NCBI GenBank assembly: GCA_913050305.1 | Contig: CAJXAS010000003.1 | Location: 1 to 36,128, forward strand | Length of the DNA stretch: 36,128 nt | From: an uncultured Polaribacter sp. | GTDB lineage: Bacteria; Bacteroidota; Bacteroidia; Flavobacteriales; Flavobacteriaceae | Reading direction: 5' to 3' | Shown here: positions 1 to 8,177 of the stretch, piece by piece | Layout: the number at the start of each line of letters is the position of its first letter | Position numbering within the stretch: the first letter of the stretch is position 1 | The notes under the pieces: generated by a model | What the model was told of the DNA's origin: nothing | Databases searched by the model: none | Seen by the model: the letters and a program-made list of their open reading frames with translations, nothing else | Made by a program: the position numbers and the translations under genes

Positions 1-467
1 GGCACAAAAGCTTTTGCTTTATAACAGGTATACTTTCCAATTTTTTTAGTTTCTGTTCCCAATGTCCAATCTATGCGATATAACGTATCTTTCACTAAAA
101 AACGCTTGCCATAAAATTCTTGAGCCTGCACCAAGGTACCCTCTTTTACATTTTTATATTGATCTCCTCTTGAAAAGTAACCACCCCAAGAATCTGTTGC
201 ACCAGCAATTGCATCTATCTTTTCCTCTTCTAAGAAAGTAGCTGCAGTGCTATTAAAACTTAAAATATATGTTTTTTCTAACCTATTTTTAAGACGCGCC
301 GCAACTTGTTTTTTTCTAGCCTCGCTTAACCTTGCACCCCAAGAACCAAGATCCATTTTTGCTTTAGAAATATAAGTTATCTTTCCGCTAAACTTTTGCG
401 CGCTTGTGTTTGTTGTAAATAATGTTATGGCAAGAATAAAAATTAATTTAGCAAGATTTGATTTCAT
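1..467 (-). CDS. GLPGLI family protein (C-terminus truncated by window edge)
   Basis: Open minus frame from ATG at 467 to the window edge: MKSNLAKLIFILAITLFTTNTSAQKFSGKITYISKAKMDLGSW... Signal peptide, then a GLPGLI-like secreted domain. Confidence 0.65.
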   Translation of the reverse strand, partial: MKSNLAKLIFILAITLFTTNTSAQKFSGKITYISKAKMDLGSWGARLSEARKKQVAARLKNRLEKTYILSFNSTAATFLEEEKIDAIAGATDSWGGYFSRGDQYKNVKEGTLVQAQEFYGKRFLVKDTLYRIDWTLGTETKKIGKYTCYKAKAFV

Positions 468-594
468 AATTTTTTGGGGTATTTTAAATATTGTTAAGTA
501 AAAGTAACAAAATAATAGACAACCGTTTTTAATTTTAAAGATTTAAGTAAATTTTACTCTTACTTAAATATAAATAAATGCTGTTTTTATTGTC

Positions 595-627
595 AAAATA
601 AATGCTGCAAAATGCAGCATTTATTTT
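595..627. terminator. Hairpin downstream of the FabH-like gene (perfect 15-bp stem, 3-nt loop)
   Basis: aaaataaatgctgca / aaa / tgcagcatttatttt, immediately 3' of the minus-strand stop at 657. Confidence 0.6.
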
Positions 628-656
628 ATTAAAAGTATTTATAAATAGATAAATTA

Positions 657-1664
657 TTACCAACGTATAATTACAGAACCCCAAGTAAATCCGCTACCAA
701 AAGCAGCTAAAACTACTAGATCATTGTCTTTTATTTTACCTTGTTCCCAAGCCTCTGTTAAAGCAATAATTACAGAAGCAGCTGTGGTGTTGCCATACTT
801 CATTATGTTATTAAATACTTGATCATTAGACAACTGAAACTTCTTCTGTATAAACTGTGCAATACGTAAATTCGCTTGATGCGGAATTAACATATCAATA
901 TCTTCTTTTTCTAAATTGTTAGCGTGTAAACCCTCTACAATTGCTTCAGAAAAACGTGTAATTGCATGTTTAAACACAAACTGACCATTCATATACGGAT
1001 AATATGAAATGTCATCCGGATTGTTAGCTCCTAAAATTTCTGGAACCCAACGTTGTGTAGAAGGACCTTCTAAAACTAATTCTTTTGCATGTTTTCCTTC
1101 CGAATGTAAATGAGAAGATAGAATTCCTTTTCCTGCCTCTTCGCTTCTAGAAAGCACAGCTGCTCCTGCTCCATCTCCAAAAATTACAGTCACATTTCTT
1201 CCTCTTGTAGATTTTTCTAACCCCCCAGAATGGTTCTCTGCACCTATTACCAATATGTTTTTATACATACCTGTTTTTATAAATTGATCTGCAACAGACA
1301 TTGCATAAATAAAACCAGAACATTGGTTGCGCACATCTAACGCACCAATTGTTGGCATGTCTAGCATTTCTTGCACTTGCACACCACCTCCAGGGAAATA
1401 CATATCTGGACTTAAAGTTGCAAATACAATAAAATCAATATCATCTTTTGTTAATCCTGCCCTTTCTATCGCAATTCTAGCTGCTTTTGCACCCATAACT
1501 GCGGTAGTATCTCCAGATTTAGGATCTATCCAACGTCTCTCTTTTATCCCTGTTCTTTCTTGAATCCATTCGTCTGAAGTTTCCATAAACCCCTTTAAAT
1601 CGTCATTTGTAACAACGTTTTCTGGAACATAATACCCTAAGCCAGTTATTTTTGAATTATACAT
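657..1664 (-). CDS. fabH: Beta-ketoacyl-ACP synthase III (FabH family)
   Basis: 335 aa; Cys-His-Asn triad motifs NQCSGF, IPHQAN, YGNTTAAS; N-terminus ITGLGYYVPENVVTN. Confidence 0.88.
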   Translation of the reverse strand: MYNSKITGLGYYVPENVVTNDDLKGFMETSDEWIQERTGIKERRWIDPKSGDTTAVMGAKAARIAIERAGLTKDDIDFIVFATLSPDMYFPGGGVQVQEMLDMPTIGALDVRNQCSGFIYAMSVADQFIKTGMYKNILVIGAENHSGGLEKSTRGRNVTVIFGDGAGAAVLSRSEEAGKGILSSHLHSEGKHAKELVLEGPSTQRWVPEILGANNPDDISYYPYMNGQFVFKHAITRFSEAIVEGLHANNLEKEDIDMLIPHQANLRIAQFIQKKFQLSNDQVFNNIMKYGNTTAASVIIALTEAWEQGKIKDNDLVVLAAFGSGFTWGSVIIRW

Positions 1665-1835
1665 CCGATATACTTTTATTACTAATTAGTTATGTTAGCA
1701 AAAATAGTTAAATTTATTTTCATTATTATACTGTCTAAACGGTGAAATTTCTGTCATCTTGTCACAATAGTGTCTTTGGTATTTTTTTTGACTACTGTAT
1801 TAAAACAAATAATAAATTAAACAAAATATAGATAA

Positions 1836-3743
1836 ATGGCAAAAGGAAATATTAATGTATCCGTAGAAAATATTTTTCCACTGATAAAAAAGTTTTTGTA
1901 CTCAGATCACGAAATATTCTTACGTGAATTAATTTCTAACGGAACAGACGCAACATCTAAATTAAAACACTTGATTGCTATTGGTGAGGCTGAAACTGTA
2001 TTAGGCGATGCTAAAATTGAAGTTAGTATTGATAAAGATGCAAAGACAATTACCATTAAAGATCAAGGTTTAGGGATGACTGCTGATGAAGTTGAGAAAT
2101 ACATCAACCAAATTGCATTTTCTGGCGCAGAAGAGTTTTTAGATAAGTATAAAGACAACGAAGCAGGAATTATTGGTCATTTCGGTTTGGGTTTTTACTC
2201 TGCGTTTATGGTAGCAGCAAAAGTAGAATTAATTACAAAGTCTTTTAAAGATGCACCTGCTGCTCATTGGACTTGTGATGGCTCTCCTGAATTTACTTTA
2301 GTAGAAAGTGATAAAGCTGATAGAGGGACAGAAATTATTTTACACATTGCAGAAGACTCTTTAGACTTCTTAGAAGATAATAAAATTGAAGGTTTACTAA
2401 ACAAATACAATCGTTTTAATCAAGTGCCAATTAAATTTGGAACAAAAGAAATTAACGATCCTGAATTTACACCAGCAACTACTAAAGATGCAGAAGGTAA
2501 AGAAACTACAGAAGCACACCAACAAATAACGGTTGATAAAATCATCAATAATACAGATCCTGCTTGGACCAAAATGCCTGCAGATTTAGAAAAAGAGGAT
2601 TACGATAATTTTTATAGAGAATTGTATCCAACGCAATTTGAGGAGTCTTTATTTCATATTCACTTAAATGTAGATTATCCTTTTAACTTAACAGGAATTT
2701 TATTCTTCCCTAAGTTAAGTCCTTCTATGGACATGCAGAAGGACAAAATTCAATTGTATCAAAATCAAGTTTTTGTAACTGATAATGTTGAAGGAATTGT
2801 ACCGGACTTTTTACAAATGTTAAAAGGTGTAATTGATTCTCCAGACATTCCATTAAATGTTTCTCGTTCTGGTTTGCAAGCAGATGGCGCAGTAAAGAAA
2901 ATATCTGGTTACATAACTAAAAAAGTAGGTGATAAATTAGCTTCTCTATTCAAAAAAGACAGAGCAGATTTTGAAACAAAATGGAATGACATTAAAGTAA
3001 TTATCGAATATGGAATGTTGTCTGAAGATAAGTTCTTTGACAAGGCTAAGAAATTTGCATTATATCCAACCGTAGCAGACACCTATTTTACATTTGATGA
3101 ACTAATTGAAAAGACAAAAGATTCTCAGACTGATAAAGATGGAAATCATGTTGTTTTATATACTTCAAATAAAGATGCACAACACAGCTACATTCAAGAT
3201 GTAACTGCAAAAGGATATGAAGTATTGGTTTTAGATTCTCCAATTATTTCGCATTTAATGCAAAAACTAGAGGGTTCAGCAGAGAAAGTGAAATTTACAA
3301 GAGTAGATTCTGACCATGTTGATAATTTAATTAAGAAAGACGACAACGTAATTTCTAAATTATCTGAGGATGAAGTAGCTACTTTAAAACCAATTATTGA
3401 AGGTGCCGTAAATTCTAAAACATATACAGTTCAATTAGAAGCGATGGACTCTGCTTCTTCTCCGTTTATAATTACGGTTCCAGAATTTATGCGTAGAATG
3501 AAAGAAATGCAGGCATCTGGTGGTGGTGGTGGAATGATGGGAATGGGTAATTTTCCTGACATGTACAATTTAGTGGTAAACACAAATAGTCCGTTAGTAT
3601 CTGACATCTTAAATAATAAAGATGAAGCGGCACAGAAACATTTAATCTCGCAAGCTTTTGATTTGGCTAAATTATCTCAAAACCTTTTACATGGTGAAGA
3701 GTTAACAAACTTTATCAAACGTTCTTACGATTTGATTAAATAA
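1836..3743 (+). CDS. htpG: Molecular chaperone HtpG (Hsp90)
   Basis: 635 aa; Hsp90 motifs LRELISNGTDATSKL, IGHFGLGFYSAFMVA, NVSRSGLQAD. Confidence 0.97.
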   Translation: MAKGNINVSVENIFPLIKKFLYSDHEIFLRELISNGTDATSKLKHLIAIGEAETVLGDAKIEVSIDKDAKTITIKDQGLGMTADEVEKYINQIAFSGAEEFLDKYKDNEAGIIGHFGLGFYSAFMVAAKVELITKSFKDAPAAHWTCDGSPEFTLVESDKADRGTEIILHIAEDSLDFLEDNKIEGLLNKYNRFNQVPIKFGTKEINDPEFTPATTKDAEGKETTEAHQQITVDKIINNTDPAWTKMPADLEKEDYDNFYRELYPTQFEESLFHIHLNVDYPFNLTGILFFPKLSPSMDMQKDKIQLYQNQVFVTDNVEGIVPDFLQMLKGVIDSPDIPLNVSRSGLQADGAVKKISGYITKKVGDKLASLFKKDRADFETKWNDIKVIIEYGMLSEDKFFDKAKKFALYPTVADTYFTFDELIEKTKDSQTDKDGNHVVLYTSNKDAQHSYIQDVTAKGYEVLVLDSPIISHLMQKLEGSAEKVKFTRVDSDHVDNLIKKDDNVISKLSEDEVATLKPIIEGAVNSKTYTVQLEAMDSASSPFIITVPEFMRRMKEMQASGGGGGMMGMGNFPDMYNLVVNTNSPLVSDILNNKDEAAQKHLISQAFDLAKLSQNLLHGEELTNFIKRSYDLIK

Positions 3744-3766
3744 GAACAAAGTAGCTTTAAATATAT

Positions 3767-3797
3767 AAACCTCTTTGTGAAAACAGAGAGGTTTTTT
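3767..3797 (+). terminator. Rho-independent-type terminator after htpG
   Basis: AAACCTCT ... AGAGGTTT stem (3767-3774/3787-3794) followed by a T run. Confidence 0.8.
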
Positions 3798-3835
3798 AAT
3801 TGAAAAATTAATTTTAAGCATTAATTACAATAGAA

Positions 3836-4351
3836 ATGTTAGACATTAAAAAAGCAACCATAAAAAATGCAAGTTTACTATCTAAACTTAGTATTGCCTC
3901 TTTTTTACCAGCACACGGACATTCTGCATCTAAAGAAGTTATAGATACTTATACCGATGCTAATTTTAGCGAAGCAAACTTTATTAAAGAACTTTCAAAT
4001 CCAAAATTTCAATACCACATACTCTATTACAAAGAACAAATTGCTGGTTTTTCTAAAGTGATTTTTAATTTTGAAAATAGAGATATAGTAGATAAAAACG
4101 CCACCAAGATGGAACGTTTATATCTATTAAAAGAGTTTTATAATTTAGGGTTAGGTAAAGAGTTAATGAACTTTAATGCAGCTTTAGCAAAAAAGCATAA
4201 ACAAGCTGGTATTTGGGTATTTGTTTGGATAGAAAATATCAAAGCTATTGCTTTTTATAATAAAATGGGGTTTAAAAAAGTAGGGGAATATGATTTTGTA
4301 TTATCGCCTACAAAAACGAATCCTAATCATGTTTTATATCTAAAGTTTTAA
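3836..4351 (+). CDS. GNAT family N-acetyltransferase
   Basis: 171 aa; GNAT core MERLYLLKEFYNLGLGKELMN and C-terminal NIKAIAFYNKMGFKKVGEYDF. Confidence 0.85.
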   Translation: MLDIKKATIKNASLLSKLSIASFLPAHGHSASKEVIDTYTDANFSEANFIKELSNPKFQYHILYYKEQIAGFSKVIFNFENRDIVDKNATKMERLYLLKEFYNLGLGKELMNFNAALAKKHKQAGIWVFVWIENIKAIAFYNKMGFKKVGEYDFVLSPTKTNPNHVLYLKF

Positions 4352-4381
4352 TTATATTTAATATTATTTTAAAAAAAAAAT

Positions 4382-4852
4382 ATGAAATTATCAGAAATAA
4401 AAAATCACCTTTCTACTTTAAAAAATATTGCTTTTAAATTACCAAATGGTAATTTAGTGCAGCCCCATTTTCATGTAACAGAAGTAGGTCTAATAACCAA
4501 AGATTTTATTGATTGTGGAGGTAAGGTAAGAAGCGAACAAGTTGTTAATTTTCAACTTTGGGAAGAAAATGATTATGACCACAGGTTGCATCCAGAGAAG
4601 TTATTATCTATTATTGATTTGTCTGAAAAAATGTTCAAATTTGAAGATTTAGAAATTGAAGTAGAATATCAGGGAAAGGAAACTATTGGAAAATATGACT
4701 TAGATTTTGATGGCACGTACTTTTTATTAACATCTAAATTAACAGCTTGTTTGGCCGAAGATGCTTGCGGAATTTCGCCAGAAAAACCTCTAGTCACTAT
4801 TAATGAGGTAAATAAAGCAAGTTCTTGTGCACCAGGTTCTGGTTGTTGTTAA
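4382..4852 (+). CDS. DUF6428-like protein with Cys-rich C-terminus
   Basis: 156 aa MKLSEIKNHLSTLKNIAFKLPNGNLVQPHFHVTEVG...; ends SSCAPGSGCC. Family recognised from memory of similar Bacteroidota proteins, not searched. Confidence 0.6.
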   Translation: MKLSEIKNHLSTLKNIAFKLPNGNLVQPHFHVTEVGLITKDFIDCGGKVRSEQVVNFQLWEENDYDHRLHPEKLLSIIDLSEKMFKFEDLEIEVEYQGKETIGKYDLDFDGTYFLLTSKLTACLAEDACGISPEKPLVTINEVNKASSCAPGSGCC

Positions 4853-4858
4853 AAAAAT

Positions 4859-4916
4859 AAATATTGCTAACTTCTGAAAACATAAACAACATAATTTCAA
4901 AAGTTAGCAAATATTT
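4859..4916. terminator. Long imperfect inverted repeat between convergent DUF6428 and rluD genes
   Basis: aaatattgctaacttctgaaa / tttcaaaagttagcaaatattt: about 21 paired bases with one mismatch and one bulge; right arm reaches the rluD stop codon. Confidence 0.65.
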
Positions 4917-5956
4917 TACTCTTCTTCTATAGCCTTAGAGTTTTCAGAATACGTTCTCCACTTTTCTAAACATGCCTTAATATCTTCTGGTACTTCAGAG
5001 TTAAAACGCATAAACTCGCCTGTTGTAGGATGCGTAAAACCTAATGTTTTAGCATGTAAGGCTTGTCTTGGAAGCACCTTAAAACAGTTATGTACAAACT
5101 GCTTATACTTTGTAAAAGTTGTTCCTTTTAAAATATCATTTCCTCCGTAACGTTCATCATTAAAAAGTGTGTGTCCAATATCTTTTAGGTGTACTCTAAT
5201 TTGATGCGTTCTGCCTGTTTCTAACTTACATTGCACCAAAGTAACATAAGTTAAACGTTCTAAGACTTTATAATGTGTTACTGCGTGTTTACCAAAGTCT
5301 CCATCAGGAAAAACAGCCATCTGTAAACGATTTTTCAAACTACGTCCTATATTTCCTTCTATACAACCTTCATCTTCTGCTACATTACCCCAAACTAAGG
5401 CATAATACAAACGTTCTGTTGTTCTGTCAAAAAACTGACGCGATAAATTAGCCATTGCAGCTTCTGTTTTTGCAACTACTAGTAGACCACTTGTATCTTT
5501 ATCAATTCTATGCACCAAACCTGGCCTTTCATTAGAATTGGTAGGTAAATTTTCTATATGATGGATTAAACCATTTACCAAAGTTCCTGAATAATTTCCG
5601 TGACCCGGATGCACTACCATTCCAGCAGGTTTATTTACAACCATTACAGTATCATCTTCATAAATAATATCTAAAGGAATATCTTCTGCAACTAATAAGT
5701 TTTCTGCTGGCGGGTATGCTAAAACAATTCGAACAATATCATTTGGTTTTACTTTATGATTTGATTTTACAGGAAGTTCATTCACCAAAACATTTCCTGC
5801 CTTGGCAGCTTGCTGTAATTTACTTCTTGTAGCGTTTTCAATAAAATTCATTAAAAACTTATCTACTCTTAATGGCTCTTGTCCAACACTTGCTACAAAC
5901 TTATGGTGTTCGTATAATTCTTCGTTCTCTAAATCTTGATTCTGATTTTCTTGCAA
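4916..5956 (-). CDS. rluD: RluA/RluD family pseudouridine synthase
   Basis: 346 aa; S4-like N-terminus, catalytic motif RPGLVHRIDKDTSGLLVVAK, GRTHQIRVHL. Confidence 0.92.
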   Translation of the reverse strand: MQENQNQDLENEELYEHHKFVASVGQEPLRVDKFLMNFIENATRSKLQQAAKAGNVLVNELPVKSNHKVKPNDIVRIVLAYPPAENLLVAEDIPLDIIYEDDTVMVVNKPAGMVVHPGHGNYSGTLVNGLIHHIENLPTNSNERPGLVHRIDKDTSGLLVVAKTEAAMANLSRQFFDRTTERLYYALVWGNVAEDEGCIEGNIGRSLKNRLQMAVFPDGDFGKHAVTHYKVLERLTYVTLVQCKLETGRTHQIRVHLKDIGHTLFNDERYGGNDILKGTTFTKYKQFVHNCFKVLPRQALHAKTLGFTHPTTGEFMRFNSEVPEDIKACLEKWRTYSENSKAIEEE

Positions 5957-6029
5957 AATGACGCTTTTATTTTACTACTAATTAATAGATTAATTGATCA
6001 CTAACAATCAATCACTGATAACTGAATTT

Positions 6030-6584
6030 TTACCCTTTACCATTACCTAAAACTAAATCTACAACAGACTTTAGTGGCAACTTATCTCCTTCTTTTAAAA
6101 CATTTCCCTTAAAACGTAAACCTCTCACTACATCTTTACCAATATCATTTACAAAAGTAAAATCTTCACCAACCTTTAAACCCATAGCCCTTAACTGAGA
6201 AGAAGCTTGTCTTTTTGTTAAACCATTTAAATCTGGTATGGAAATATCTCTATATTTCGAGGGATTTAAAGTAAGGTATATTTTACGCTTTTCTTTTACA
6301 AAATCTCCCGCCTCCGGTGTTTGCTCTATCACAGATTTTTTTGGATAGGCTGAATTGAAACTGGCACTGTCAATAATTTTGTAATCTAAATCTAATTCTT
6401 TTAATGTTCTTTCAACCTCAACTAAAGTTAGCTTCTGCAAATTGGGTACTTGTATTTTTTGATTATGATTTGTAGCAACTCCTAACCAGAATTTTAATCC
6501 AAAAACAAACAACAATAAACAAACAATAGCAATTGCTATTTGCACAAAAAAAGTTTTACTTTTTAAAAACTGGAACAAACTCAT
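6030..6584 (-). CDS. PASTA domain-containing protein with one N-terminal TM helix
   Basis: 184 aa; N-terminal TM, then two PASTA-like repeats (VPNLQKLTLVEVERTLKELDL..., IPDLNGLTKRQASSQLRAMGLKVG...). Confidence 0.85.
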   Translation of the reverse strand: MSLFQFLKSKTFFVQIAIAIVCLLLFVFGLKFWLGVATNHNQKIQVPNLQKLTLVEVERTLKELDLDYKIIDSASFNSAYPKKSVIEQTPEAGDFVKEKRKIYLTLNPSKYRDISIPDLNGLTKRQASSQLRAMGLKVGEDFTFVNDIGKDVVRGLRFKGNVLKEGDKLPLKSVVDLVLGNGKG

Positions 6585-6603
6585 TAGAATTTTTTTAGTC
6601 TCA

Positions 6604-6611
6604 CAAAGATA
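6604..6611 (-). promoter_or_regulatory. Candidate Bacteroidetes -7 box for the PASTA gene (TATCTTTG on minus)
   Basis: caaagata on + is the reverse complement of TANNTTTG, 20 nt upstream of the start codon; no clear -33 element. Confidence 0.35.
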
Positions 6612-6624
6612 TAAAAACTAAACG

Positions 6625-6656
6625 TTGCTATTTCTATTTATATTTTGATAAATTTG
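6625..6656 (+). promoter_or_regulatory. Candidate promoter for ddl (TTG -33, TAAATTTG -7)
   Basis: TTG at 6625-6627, 21-nt spacer, TAAATTTG at 6649-6656, matching the Bacteroidetes consensus. Confidence 0.5.
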
Positions 6657-6669
6657 TTTTATTATTTTT

Positions 6670-7647
6670 ATGAATATGAAGAAAAATATTGCCATTATAA
6701 TGGGTGGTTATTCATCCGAAATAGACATCTCTATAAAAAGTGGAAACGTAGTCTATAGTCATCTAAACAAAGAAAAATTCAATGCTTTTAGAGTATTAAT
6801 TTTAAAAGAAAAATGGGTTGTTTTAGATGCGCAAGAAAACGAGTTTCTTATTGATAAAAATGATTTTTCTTTCACACAAAATAACATTAAAACTACTTTT
6901 GATTGTGTATTTAATGCAATTCATGGCGCACCCGGAGAAAACGGACAACTATTAGCCTACTTTAATCTTATCAATTTAAAGCATACTTCTGCCCCATTTT
7001 ATCAAATGGCATTGACGTTTAATAAACGTGATACTTTGAGTGCTGTAAAAGCATATGGAATAAAAACAGCCACTTCTATTTATTTAAATAAGGGTGCTAA
7101 AATAAACCTAGATTATATTATTGCTACTGTTGGTTTGCCTTGTTTTATTAAACCAAACAATGCAGGTTCAAGTTACGGCATTTCAAAAGTGCATACAAAA
7201 AACGAAATTTTACCCGCATTAGAAAAAGCATATAAGGAAGATTCAGAAATTTTAATAGAATCTTTTTTAGACGGCACAGAAGTTTCTGTAGGTATTATTC
7301 AGTATCGAGGTAAAACAAAAGTATTGCCTATCACAGAGATTGTTTCAGAAAATGATTTCTTTGATTATGAGGCAAAATATGAAGGAAAGTCGCAGGAAAT
7401 TACACCGGCTAGAATTTCTCTCGCACAACAAGCTAAAGTAGAAAAAGTAGCTAAAAAAGTATATGATATTTTAAATATATCTGGCTTTTCTAGATCTGAA
7501 TTTATTTTTGTCCATTCAGAGCCTTATTTTATAGAAATAAATACAGTACCAGGTTTAACAGAAGAAAGTATTTTACCACAACAAGCGCAAGTAGCAGGGA
7601 TTTCTTTAGCAGAATTATTTGAAAGTGCAATTGCAGCTGCTTTGTAA
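6670..7647 (+). CDS. ddl: D-alanine--D-alanine ligase
   Basis: 325 aa; ATP-grasp motifs GGYSSEIDISIKSG, FIKPNNAGSSYGISKV, EINTVPGLTEESILP. Confidence 0.95.
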   Translation: MNMKKNIAIIMGGYSSEIDISIKSGNVVYSHLNKEKFNAFRVLILKEKWVVLDAQENEFLIDKNDFSFTQNNIKTTFDCVFNAIHGAPGENGQLLAYFNLINLKHTSAPFYQMALTFNKRDTLSAVKAYGIKTATSIYLNKGAKINLDYIIATVGLPCFIKPNNAGSSYGISKVHTKNEILPALEKAYKEDSEILIESFLDGTEVSVGIIQYRGKTKVLPITEIVSENDFFDYEAKYEGKSQEITPARISLAQQAKVEKVAKKVYDILNISGFSRSEFIFVHSEPYFIEINTVPGLTEESILPQQAQVAGISLAELFESAIAAAL

Positions 7648-7713
7648 TATTAGTTTTATAAGCTTATCTTTTAATTTTAAATTGGCATATAATTTACACC
7701 TAAATTGAAAACC

Positions 7714-8169
7714 ATGAAAAAAGCAATATTTCCAGGATCTTTTGATCCAATAACACTAGGGCACCATGATATAATAGAAAGAGGTGTTACACTTTTTGAC
7801 GAGCTAATAATTGCAATTGGTATAAATGCTGATAAAAAAAATATGTTTTCTTTAGAAGAGCGTAAACAATTTATTGAAGATTCTTTTGGCAATAACCCTA
7901 AGATAAAAGTAGTAACCTACGAGGGATTAACAGTTCATTTTTGCCAAGAAAATAATATAGATTTTATATTAAGAGGCTTGAGGAATCCAGCAGATTTTGA
8001 GTTCGAAAAAGCAATTGCACACACCAACAGAGATTTATCCTCTATAGAAACTGTCTTTTTATTAACAGCTGCCAATACTTCTTATATTTCTTCTTCTATT
8101 GTAAGGGATGTGATAAGAAACCATGGAGATTACACCAAATTAGTTCCAAAAACAGTACGTATTAAATAA
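7714..8169 (+). CDS. coaD: Pantetheine-phosphate adenylyltransferase
   Basis: MKKAIFPGSFDPITLGHHDIIERG; nucleotidyltransferase signature; ATG at 7714 preferred over the track's TTG at 7705. Confidence 0.96.
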   Translation: MKKAIFPGSFDPITLGHHDIIERGVTLFDELIIAIGINADKKNMFSLEERKQFIEDSFGNNPKIKVVTYEGLTVHFCQENNIDFILRGLRNPADFEFEKAIAHTNRDLSSIETVFLLTAANTSYISSSIVRDVIRNHGDYTKLVPKTVRIK

Positions 8170-8177
8170 AAGGTTTT

